The position numbers and the translations under genes were made by a program. Below, piece by piece: positions 22,348 to 28,803 of a stretch of 28,803 nt of DNA. How positions within the stretch are numbered: the stretch's first letter is position 1; each line of letters opens with the position of its first letter. The notes below the pieces were generated by a model, which was not told the origin of the DNA, searched no databases, and saw only the letters and a list, made by a program, of their open reading frames with translations. Origin of the DNA: Megasphaera sp. UBA1696 (GTDB lineage: Bacteria; Bacillota; Negativicutes; Veillonellales; Megasphaeraceae); assembly GCA_002319965.1 (NCBI GenBank), contig DCJQ01000004.1:1-28803 (forward strand), given 5' to 3'.

Positions 22348-23535
22348 TTATTTTGCCAATTCTTCTTTCAGTACTTCAGCTAAGCGTTTGATACCTTCTA
22401 CGATGCGTTCTTCCGGCATGTTGGAGTAGTTGAGGCGGAAGTGGTTCGCATTGCCGCCATGCGGGTAGAACGGACCGCCCGGCACGTAGGCAACGTTTTT
22501 CGCTAGGACTTTAGGCATGAGTTCTTTTGCATCCATGCCTTCGGGCAACGTTACCCACGTGAACAGGCCGCCTTCGGGGTATGTAAAGGTGATGCCTTCA
22601 GGGAAGTATTCTTTCATCGAATCGCACATGAGATTACGGCGTTTTTTGTACAATTCTTTAATCTTTGCTACGTGAGCGTCGAGATCGTACATATCGATGA
22701 AGAAGGACGTCTGGCGCTGACCGAAGGACGAGGACTGGAGGTCGACGGCCTGTTTCAGCTTAACGACTTTATCAATGATGACCGGATCTGCAACCATCCA
22801 GGCAATACGCAGGCCCGGCATGAGGATCTTCGAGAAGGAGCCGAGGAAGATGATGTTGCCCTTAGTATCCATCGATTTGAGGGACGGAACTTTGTCACCG
22901 TCGAAACGGAGTTCGCCGTACGGATCGTCTTCGAGAACCGGGAAGTCATAGCGGTTGATGATGTCCATGAAAGCTTTGCGGCGTTCCATCGGCCAGGTAA
23001 TGCCCGTCGGGTTCTGGAATTCAGGAATGACATACATCATGCGGACGCGGTCGCCGTATTTTGCCAAGATTTTTTCGAGTTCTTCCGGAATGATGCCTTT
23101 GTCGTCCGTCGGAACTTCGACAAATTCAGGACCACAGAGTTTAAAAGCGTTGATAGCGCCGAGGTAGGTCGGGCTTTCTACGAGAACGACGTCACCGGGG
23201 TTGAGGAAAATCTGAGCCAAGAGGGACAGCCCCTGCTGGGAGCCGGACGTGATGACGATGTTTTCAGGGGTGCAGTCGACCATGAAGGATTTTTTCATGC
23301 GGCCTGCAATCTGTTCGCGAAGGGGTGTGTAACCTTCGGTCGTGCCGTACTGCAGGGCTGCCTGGCCTTCTTTGGTCAATACAGCTTCGTCAACTTTTTT
23401 GAGATCTTCTGTCGGGAACAGTTCCGGAGCCGGCAGGCCGCCAGCGAAGGAAATAATTTCCGGCATGGTCGTCAGTTTCAAGAGTTCACGGATTTCAGAG
23501 GCTTTCAAATTCATAGCTAAGTTGGAAAATTGCAT
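22348..23535 (-). CDS. PLP-dependent aminotransferase, class I/II (paralogue 1)
   Basis: The 395-residue enzyme is a fold-type I aminotransferase of the subgroup that includes 2-aminoadipate and aromatic/branched-chain aminotransferases. Landmarks are SFAGGLPAPELFP (29-41), QQGLSLLAQIF (100-110), PEFQNPTGITWP (171-182), EDDPYGELRFDG (202-213), the PLP lysine K236 in GSFSKILMPGLRIAW, and FRLNYSN near the end. ATG 23535 has AAGGAG 9 nt upstream; GTG 23541 is too close to it. It is closely similar along its whole length to the neighbouring paralogue at 23804-24994, a tandem duplication. Its substrate cannot be named from sequence. It has its own promoter, and recQ follows. Confidence 0.92.
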   Translation of the reverse strand: MQFSNLAMNLKASEIRELLKLTTMPEIISFAGGLPAPELFPTEDLKKVDEAVLTKEGQAALQYGTTEGYTPLREQIAGRMKKSFMVDCTPENIVITSGSQQGLSLLAQIFLNPGDVVLVESPTYLGAINAFKLCGPEFVEVPTDDKGIIPEELEKILAKYGDRVRMMYVIPEFQNPTGITWPMERRKAFMDIINRYDFPVLEDDPYGELRFDGDKVPSLKSMDTKGNIIFLGSFSKILMPGLRIAWMVADPVIIDKVVKLKQAVDLQSSSFGQRQTSFFIDMYDLDAHVAKIKELYKKRRNLMCDSMKEYFPEGITFTYPEGGLFTWVTLPEGMDAKELMPKVLAKNVAYVPGGPFYPHGGNANHFRLNYSNMPEERIVEGIKRLAEVLKEELAK

Positions 23536-23582
23536 ATTCACTCACTCCTTCATAATTGTGCATAGCGCATATCTATGTTTAT

Positions 23583-23611
23583 ATAGTATCATTTAAATTA
23601 CTTTTATGCAA
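23583..23611 (-). promoter_or_regulatory. promoter of aminotransferase 1
   Basis: On the minus strand, -35 TTGCAT (23606-23611) and -10 TACTAT (23583-23588) are 17 bp apart, and the -10 has a TG extension. It lies after the terminator of the upstream paralogue, so the two copies are separately transcribed. Confidence 0.65.
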
Positions 23612-23743
23612 TTAAACGTTTATGTCATAGCTCCATTCTCATTTATGCAAACCTATAAATTCGTGGGTATTATAGTCAATTACTGATAATACCAAAAGTA
23701 AAGTCCATAAAATATTAAGTAATTCATGTAAAAAATTTTTAAA

Positions 23744-23784
23744 AAAAATAAAAAAAGAAAAGACGCCCTCGGGAGAGAGCGTCT
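23744..23784 (-). terminator. intrinsic terminator of aminotransferase 2
   Basis: A 10-bp stem, AGACGCCCTC (23761-23770) with GAGAGCGTCT (23775-23784), closes on a 4-nt loop. It pairs fully in the minus-strand RNA through one G-U pair and is followed by a long T-rich run. It lies 20 bp past the stop codon. Confidence 0.9.
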
Positions 23785-23803
23785 CATTTCCTGCAAAGTT
23801 TAA

Positions 23804-24994
23804 TTATTTTCCCATCTTTTCTTTCAAAACTTCAGCTAAGCGTTTAATGCCTTCGACGATACGGTCTTCGGGCATATTGGAGTAGTTCAAGCGGAAGTGA
23901 TTGCCGTTGCCGCCGTTCGGATAGAAGGCTCCGCCCGGGACATAAGCGACTTTCTTTTCGATGACTTCCGGCATGATGGCCTTGGCATCGATGTTTTCGG
24001 GAAGGGTTACCCACGTAAACAAGCCGCCTTCCGGATAGGTAAAGGAAAGGCCCTTGGGGAAGTATTTTTTCATCGAATCGTACATCAAGGTGCGGCGCTT
24101 GCCGTAGAGTTCGCGAATCTTGGCGACGTGGGCGTCGAGGTCGTACATGTCGATGTAGTACGAAGCCTGGCGCTGGGCAAAGGACGAAGACTGGAGGTCA
24201 ACGGTCTGTTTCAGCATGACGGCTTTTTCGAGGATGTCATGATGGGCTACCATCCAGCCGATACGAAGGCCCGGCATGAAGATCTTCGAGAAGGAACCGA
24301 GGAAGATGACGTTGCCCTTGGTATCCATCGATTTCAAGGTCGGCACGGTCTGGCCTTCATAGCGAAGTTCGCCGTACGGATCGTCTTCGATGAGCGGAAT
24401 ATCGTGTTTATTCATGATATCCATGACGGCTTTGCGCCGTTCGAGGGGCCAGGTGATACCCGTCGGGTTCTGGAATTCGGGGATGACGTACATCAGGCGG
24501 ACGCGGCTGCCATACTTTTCAATGGCCTTTTCCAAGGCTTCCGGTACCATGCCCTTGTCGTCCGTTTCGACTTCGACGAACTGCGGGAAATTGACGGCAA
24601 AGGCCGTCGTAGCACCCATGTAGGTCGGACTTTCAACGAGGACGACGTCGCCTTCGTTCAAAAAGAGTTGGCCGAGAAGAGACAGGCCCTGCTGAGAGCC
24701 GGCGGTAATGATAATGTCTTCATAGGTGCAGTCCGTATTAAAGGACGATTTCATGCGGGCAGCAATCTGTTTGCGCAGCGGAATGTAGCCTTCCGTCGTG
24801 CTGTACTGTACGGCCTGACGCCCTTCTTTCTTCAAAATTTCCACGTCCACCTTCATCATTTCGTCAATCGGGAACAATTCCGGTGCCGGAAGGCCGCCGG
24901 CAAAGGAAATAATTTCCGGATTTTCAGTGACTTTCAGGATTTCACGGATGTCAGATGCGTGTAAACTTTTTGCTTCTTCAGAAAACATTACCAT
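23804..24994 (-). CDS. PLP-dependent aminotransferase, class I/II (paralogue 2)
   Basis: The 396-residue enzyme is the sister of the protein at 22348-23535, with the same motif order: SFAGGLPAPELFP, QQGLSLLGQLF (101-111), PEFQNPTGITWP, EDDPYGELRYEG, the PLP lysine K237 in GSFSKIFMPGLRIGW, and FRLNYSNMPEDRIVEGIKRL. Differences cluster in the N-terminal 25 residues, the substrate-side loop around 127-140 (GATTAFAVNFPQ against GAINAFKLCGPE) and the last helix. That suggests shifted substrate range and not a redundant copy. ATG 24994 follows AGGAG by 9 nt. It has its own promoter, leader with an inverted repeat, and strong terminator. Confidence 0.92.
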   Translation of the reverse strand: MVMFSEEAKSLHASDIREILKVTENPEIISFAGGLPAPELFPIDEMMKVDVEILKKEGRQAVQYSTTEGYIPLRKQIAARMKSSFNTDCTYEDIIITAGSQQGLSLLGQLFLNEGDVVLVESPTYMGATTAFAVNFPQFVEVETDDKGMVPEALEKAIEKYGSRVRLMYVIPEFQNPTGITWPLERRKAVMDIMNKHDIPLIEDDPYGELRYEGQTVPTLKSMDTKGNVIFLGSFSKIFMPGLRIGWMVAHHDILEKAVMLKQTVDLQSSSFAQRQASYYIDMYDLDAHVAKIRELYGKRRTLMYDSMKKYFPKGLSFTYPEGGLFTWVTLPENIDAKAIMPEVIEKKVAYVPGGAFYPNGGNGNHFRLNYSNMPEDRIVEGIKRLAEVLKEKMGK

Positions 24995-25028
24995 AAAACT
25001 TCACTCCTATCTGTTGACTTGCTTTCGA

Positions 25029-25067
25029 TACGACGTATAACAACCCGTCGTAATGGTTTTTATTATA
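25029..25067 (-). promoter_or_regulatory. aminotransferase 2 extended -10 promoter and leader inverted repeat
   Basis: On the minus strand TGGTATAAT gives a consensus -10 (25062-25067) with TG extension and no good -35. Directly downstream, TACGACG (25029-25035) and CGTCGTA (25046-25052) form a 7-bp inverted repeat. A smaller one, ATACG-A-CGTAT (25028-25038), overlaps its distal arm. It could be an operator at the start site or an RNA hairpin. Confidence 0.5.
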
Positions 25068-25101
25068 CCACTTCAGAGTGTGTTATTCTACATTTTTTAT
25101 G

Positions 25102-25159
25102 AAAAAAACAGGAAAAGTTGCTCGAATTAAGAAATTCGCGAGCAAAACCTTTTCCTGTT
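25102..25159 (-). terminator. intrinsic terminator of the infB-ribF operon
   Basis: The outer stem AACAGGAAAAG (25107-25117) with CTTTTCCTGTT (25149-25159) is perfect, an inner GCTCG/CGAGC stem stacks within it, and the minus strand continues in seven T. It lies 12 bp past the ribF stop codon. Confidence 0.92.
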
Positions 25160-25170
25160 AACGGTTTTTA

Positions 25171-26106
25171 TTAAATTTTATCAGACACAAAGAACTGACG
25201 CGTCGCCTTTTCGTCTTCTTTCATCTGGGCGATGAGGTCATCGGCCGAGGCAAAGACTTCTTCGCCGCGCAGGCGCTTTCGAAAACGCAGGCTGACGTTC
25301 TTGCCATAGAGGTCCTTGTCCCAGTCGAGGACGTGGGTCTCGATGCGGCGGTACTGGTTCTCGAAGGTCGGGTTGTCGCCGATGTTGGTCATGGCCGGGT
25401 GCCCTTCCCCATCCCACCACAGTTCGGTCACATAGACGCCGTCCGGCGGAATGGCCATGTTGATGGGAATGAGCATATTAGCCGTAGCAAAGCCGATGGT
25501 CCGGCCGCGGTGGTCACCGGGTACAATGGTCCCGGTCAAGGCAAAGGGGCGGCCCAGAAGGTTTTCAGCCGTCTCCATGTGCCCCATTTGAATGAGTCGT
25601 CGGATGACGGTACTGCTGATGGGCGTCGTCCCGCCGGGTCGTTCGAGAAGGGTCAGGGCTTCCACGGGAATATCGTAGTCCGCCATGAAGGCTTTCATCG
25701 TATCCGTATTGCCGGCAGCCTTGGCCCCATAGGTAAAGTTGGAACCGACGACGATGACCGACGGATGAATATACGTCACGAGATTCTGACAAAATTCCTC
25801 CGGCGATTCACGCAGAAGGCCTTCGCTCATGGGCAGGAGGACCAAGCCGTCGATGCCGACCGCTTCGATGTACTCTGCTTTTTGGCCGATAGTGGCTAAG
25901 CGCAGCGGTTCTTTTTCCGGGCATAAGACCGACATGGGATGGGCTGTAAAGGTGACAACCATGGTTTTCACACCGCCAGCTGCAGCCCGCTTGATGGCCG
26001 TCTTCATGACCATCTGATGGCCTTTATGGATGCCGTCAAAGGTCCCGAGGGCCACGACGGCGCCCGTAAAGCCGGTTATTTCCTGAAAGGAGTGGAATAT
26101 TTCCAT
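25171..26106 (-). CDS. ribF: bifunctional riboflavin kinase / FAD synthetase
   Basis: The 311-residue enzyme phosphorylates riboflavin to FMN and adenylates FMN to FAD. The N-terminal nucleotidyltransferase domain shows ALGTFDGIHKGHQ (19-31), the H-x-G-H type motif. The PISSTVIRRL stretch is near residue 161. The C-terminal kinase domain shows GDHRGRTIGFATANM near 196-210 and GVYVTELWW, TNIGDNPTF. Length is typical. ATG 26106 follows GAGGT. It closes the infB-rbfA-nrnA-truB-ribF operon, 11 bp after truB. Confidence 0.95.
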   Translation of the reverse strand: MEIFHSFQEITGFTGAVVALGTFDGIHKGHQMVMKTAIKRAAAGGVKTMVVTFTAHPMSVLCPEKEPLRLATIGQKAEYIEAVGIDGLVLLPMSEGLLRESPEEFCQNLVTYIHPSVIVVGSNFTYGAKAAGNTDTMKAFMADYDIPVEALTLLERPGGTTPISSTVIRRLIQMGHMETAENLLGRPFALTGTIVPGDHRGRTIGFATANMLIPINMAIPPDGVYVTELWWDGEGHPAMTNIGDNPTFENQYRRIETHVLDWDKDLYGKNVSLRFRKRLRGEEVFASADDLIAQMKEDEKATRQFFVSDKI

Positions 26107-26117
26107 CGTTAGTTACC

Positions 26118-26999
26118 TCACAATCCGTCTGCAAACATCTTATGGGGACGCAGGATATGGTGCTGTTCATCGTAGCGGACGATGCCCATCAATCGACCGT
26201 CAGGGCCATAGACGCGCAGTACGTCTCCATCGGTGAGGTTCGGCCCGGCAAAGGGCACAGGCCGCCCCTGAAGGAGAAAATCACACTGTTTCGCCGAGCA
26301 GTTGGCCCGCCTTATATCATGAATGGCCATGTCGGCCGGAAGGACATAAGACGCAGGATCTTGTTCCAACATCTCCAAGGTCGCTGCTTCTTCAATGGTA
26401 AACAGACCGGCCCGGGTTCGAACGAGATAGGTCATGCAGGCGCAGGTCCCAAGAGCCGTCCCCAAATCGCGGATGAGGGAGCGGACATAGGTTCCCTTCG
26501 AGCAGGTCACGGCAAAGGTTCCCCGCCGGCCGTCAAAGGACAGGAGTTCCAGACTGTGGATCGTCACCTGCCGCACGGGCAGGGTAAAATCCCGGTCCTG
26601 GCGGGCCAATTTATAGGCCTTGACGCCGTTGACGTTGATGGCCGAATACTTCGACGGCGCTTGATCGATATCGCCGCAGAAAGAGGACAGGACGCGGCGG
26701 ACAGCTGCTTCCGAAAGATCCGGAACCGGCAGCCTTTCGACGACCGTCCCCGTACTGTCTTCGGTATCGGTTGCCAGCCCCAGGACGAATTCGGCATGGT
26801 ATGACTTGACGTCGCTGTCGCCGTATTCGATGAGGCGCGTCGCCTGGCCGGCATAGACCGGCAGGACACCGGCCGCCAAGGGGTCGAGGGTACCGGCGTG
26901 GCCCATCTTCTTCATGCCGTAAATGCGCCGCAGGCAGCCGATGACGTCGTGGCTCGACATACCCGTCGGCTTCAGTACATTAATGATTCCATGTATCAT
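26118..26999 (-). CDS. truB: tRNA pseudouridine(55) synthase
   Basis: The 293-residue enzyme makes pseudouridine 55 in the T loop of tRNAs. The catalytic aspartate is D39 in GHAGTLDPLAAGVLPV. KPTGMSSHDV (10-19), the KYSAINVNGVKAYKLAR loop and CSKGTYVRSLIRDLG (near 160-174) are family landmarks. A PUA-type C-terminal region follows. The start overlaps the end of nrnA by 4 bp, so translation is coupled. Confidence 0.95.
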   Translation of the reverse strand: MIHGIINVLKPTGMSSHDVIGCLRRIYGMKKMGHAGTLDPLAAGVLPVYAGQATRLIEYGDSDVKSYHAEFVLGLATDTEDSTGTVVERLPVPDLSEAAVRRVLSSFCGDIDQAPSKYSAINVNGVKAYKLARQDRDFTLPVRQVTIHSLELLSFDGRRGTFAVTCSKGTYVRSLIRDLGTALGTCACMTYLVRTRAGLFTIEEAATLEMLEQDPASYVLPADMAIHDIRRANCSAKQCDFLLQGRPVPFAGPNLTDGDVLRVYGPDGRLMGIVRYDEQHHILRPHKMFADGL

Positions 27000-27940
27000 A
27001 AGCGCTGTTCAATTTCCTTTACGATGATCGCCTTAGCTTCATCTAAAGGCTTTTCGATGGTACAGCCGGCAGCCCGAATGTGGCCGCCGCCGCCAAAGGA
27101 AGCGGCCACAGCATTGACGTCGATGCCTTTCGAGCGCAGGCTGACCCGCGTTTCCTTCGGGCCGATGTATTTTACCGTAAAGGCCACTTCAGCACCCTTG
27201 ATACGGCGGGCATAGTCGATGTAGATGCCCGTGTGCTCGCCGATAACGGAAAGGAGTTCCGGCGTGTAGGACAGGCAGGAAATGCGGCCGTCAGCAAAGA
27301 GTTCCAGCTGATCGAGAACCTTCGACAAGGCCCGGAGCTTCGTAAGCGACCGGGCATCGAGGTGGTCGGAGATGACATCGGGCTGAGCGCCGTTGTCAAC
27401 GAGGACGGCTGCCATGCGCAGGGTATGGCCCGTCGTGTTGTTGAACTTGAAGAAGCCGCAGTCCGTGGCAATAGCCGTATAGAGGGCATCGGCCATGGCC
27501 GGAGACCAAGTGATATGCCACTGGTCAAAGAGGTAGGTCAGGATTTCTCCCGTCGCCGCATAGTCGGGCTTAAAATATTCCCACTGGGCAAAATGCTCGT
27601 TCGAGACGTGATGATCAAGGTTCAAAACCTTGCCGCAAACGAGGTCGGCTGTCTTGCCGATCCGTCCTAAGCCGGTCGCATCGAGGACGACCGTCAGCCA
27701 CGAGGCATCGGTCTTGACCTGATCCGGCCGGCAGATGGCGGACAAGCCGTCGAGGAAGTTATAGCGATCGTCAATGTCATCGTCGATGACCATGACAGCA
27801 TCCTTCCCTTCCGCCTTCAGCCAGTGCCATAAAGCCAAGACGCTCCCTAAGGCATCGCCGTCAGGACTGACATGAGCCGTCACCAAAATGTGGTCATAGT
27901 GGTGAAGGAGGGTATAGATTTCCTGAGCGGAGCAATTCAT
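26996..27940 (-). CDS. nrnA: DHH-family nanoRNase / 3'-phosphoadenosine phosphatase (NrnA-like)
   Basis: The 314-residue protein degrades very short RNAs and, in many members, pAp. The DHH domain shows AHVSPDGDALGSVLAL (27-42), VVLDATGLGRIG, and LDHHVSNEHF. The C-terminal DHHA1 domain ends with ASFGGGGHIRAAGC, the substrate-binding glycine-rich loop. ATG 27940 is chosen because AAGGA lies 8 nt upstream; the longer reading from 27961 starts with TTG inside rbfA. It lies 4 bp after the rbfA stop and overlaps truB. Confidence 0.93.
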   Translation of the reverse strand: MNCSAQEIYTLLHHYDHILVTAHVSPDGDALGSVLALWHWLKAEGKDAVMVIDDDIDDRYNFLDGLSAICRPDQVKTDASWLTVVLDATGLGRIGKTADLVCGKVLNLDHHVSNEHFAQWEYFKPDYAATGEILTYLFDQWHITWSPAMADALYTAIATDCGFFKFNNTTGHTLRMAAVLVDNGAQPDVISDHLDARSLTKLRALSKVLDQLELFADGRISCLSYTPELLSVIGEHTGIYIDYARRIKGAEVAFTVKYIGPKETRVSLRSKGIDVNAVAASFGGGGHIRAAGCTIEKPLDEAKAIIVKEIEQRL

Positions 27941-27944
27941 GTCA

Positions 27945-28292
27945 TCAGTCCTTCTTTTCAATGTCGTGCAGAATCTTATCGATTTTCATCCCATAGTCAA
28001 GGGACGTATCTTCTTTAAATACAATGGACGGCGAATAGCGGATGCCGAGGCGTTTTCCGACTTCCGTCCGAATATAACCGGTGGCCCGTTTCAAGGCCTC
28101 TAAGGTCTTTTGTTTCGATTCATCGTCGCCAAAGAGGCTGACGTAAATCGTCGCGTCGCGCAAGTCGCCGGTAATGCGGGCATCGGTAACGGTGACGAAA
28201 CCGATGCGCGGATCTTTTAATTCATTCAGGAGCATCTTCGATACTTCCTGTTTAATAAATTCCTGGATTTTTCGTACTCGTAATTCTCCCAT
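27945..28292 (-). CDS. rbfA: ribosome-binding factor A
   Basis: This 115-residue KH-fold protein helps the 30S subunit mature by binding near the 5' end of 16S rRNA. It shows RVRKIQEFIKQEVSKML at the start, LKDPRIGFVTVTDARITGDL in the middle, and LGIRYSPSIVFKEDTSLDYG at the end, all standard for the family. ATG 28292 follows GGAGGGG. It sits 15 bp after infB in the usual order. Confidence 0.95.
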   Translation of the reverse strand: MGELRVRKIQEFIKQEVSKMLLNELKDPRIGFVTVTDARITGDLRDATIYVSLFGDDESKQKTLEALKRATGYIRTEVGKRLGIRYSPSIVFKEDTSLDYGMKIDKILHDIEKKD

Positions 28293-28307
28293 CGAATGTC
28301 CCCTCCT

Positions 28308-28803
28308 TTATTCGGGTTCGACTTCGACCATTTCGTAGGCTTCGATTTCGTCGCCTTCCTTGATGTCGCGGTACTTTTCAAGGGTAACGCCGCATTCGTA
28401 GCCCGAAGCGACTTCCTTGACGTCATCTTTAAAGCGGCGCAGGCCGTCGATTTCGCCTTCGTGAACGACGATGCCGTTACGGATCAGGCGGATCTTAGAC
28501 GTGCTGGTGATCTTCCCTTCCTTGACATAGGAGCCGCCGACGATGACCTTCGGCGTCGTAATGACTTTACGGACTTCGGCACGGCCGATGATCTTTTCTT
28601 CATATTTCTTTTCGAGCATCCCTTTGATAGCCGCTTCGACGTCGTTAATGGCGTCGTAAATGACGCGGTACATCCGCATGTCGACCTTTTCGTGTTCAGC
28701 CATCTTGCGGGCAGCCGCATCGGGACGGACGTTAAAGCCGATGATGAGGGCGTTCGAAGCCGAAGCCAGCATGATATCCGATTCGTTGATGGCGCCGACG
28801 CCG
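28308..28803 (-). CDS. infB: translation initiation factor IF-2, C-terminal part (cut by window edge)
   Basis: The final roughly 165 residues of IF-2 are present; the G domain and N-terminus lie beyond the window end. The readable part starts GVGAINESDIMLASASNA, followed by the domain III helix (FNVRPDAAARKMAEHEKVDM, then YRVIYDAINDVEAAIKGML) and the C-terminal fMet-tRNA binding domain (GRAEVRKVI through FKDDVKEVASGYECGVTLEKY). It ends with the usual acidic EVEPE. The frame stays open to the window edge, so there is no sign of truncation. rbfA follows 15 bp downstream. Confidence 0.95.
   Translation of the reverse strand, partial: GVGAINESDIMLASASNALIIGFNVRPDAAARKMAEHEKVDMRMYRVIYDAINDVEAAIKGMLEKKYEEKIIGRAEVRKVITTPKVIVGGSYVKEGKITSTSKIRLIRNGIVVHEGEIDGLRRFKDDVKEVASGYECGVTLEKYRDIKEGDEIEAYEMVEVEPE

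Noticed and set aside
23897..24964. 355-codon plus-strand open frame opposite aminotransferase 2
   Set aside because: A similar antisense frame exists opposite the paralogue (22672-23520), as expected when the sense proteins are similar. It has no start signal or known domain.

Overview
The window reads as chromosome of an anaerobic Firmicute with a diderm-type (Negativicutes) flavour, most like Megasphaera and its relatives. That placement rests on overall protein style and the moderately GC-rich codon use. No marker gene was compared, so the genus is tentative. It holds about 27 protein genes, one partial tRNA gene and many intrinsic terminators. I found no insertion sequence, phage gene or CRISPR array.

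Layout. (1) 1-2753: a tRNA-Ala(CGC) cut by the window edge, then a cbiM-cbiQ-cbiO cobalt/nickel importer operon. (2) 3063-9478: a visibly AT-richer block with an AGCS sodium symporter, diaminopropionate ammonia-lyase, an M20 aminoacylase, an AraC regulator and a divergent N-carbamoyl amino acid hydrolase-like enzyme. It reads as a catabolic unit for substituted non-protein amino acids. (3) 9685-11973: a three-gene operon of a CpXC zinc-ribbon protein, a CGGC-domain protein and a secreted glucosaminidase/TPR protein. (4) 12074-17480: a transport cluster with a Gdx-type guanidinium exporter behind a long leader that ends in an attenuator, an EamA transporter, a LysR regulator diverging from an AEC carrier, and a marR-MATE pair with two identical palindromic operators. 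(5) 17660-19007: a monocistronic, atypical ornithine carbamoyltransferase-like gene and a cold shock gene. (6) 19141-24994: dfrA, thyA and recQ tightly linked behind two tandem paralogous aminotransferases. (7) 25171-28803: the conserved infB-rbfA-nrnA-truB-ribF translation operon, with infB cut by the window edge.

The best candidates for something new are three. First, the gdx leader at 12414-12515 has a strong promoter, a terminator hairpin and then the ribosome binding site, the layout of a transcriptional ON riboswitch; I could not match it to guanidine classes I-III from memory. Second, the diaminopropionate-centred island could free 2,3-diaminopropionate from N-acyl or N-carbamoyl conjugates such as plant toxins. 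Third, the carbamoyltransferase keeps its carbamoyl-phosphate site but has acidic substitutions where ornithine normally binds.
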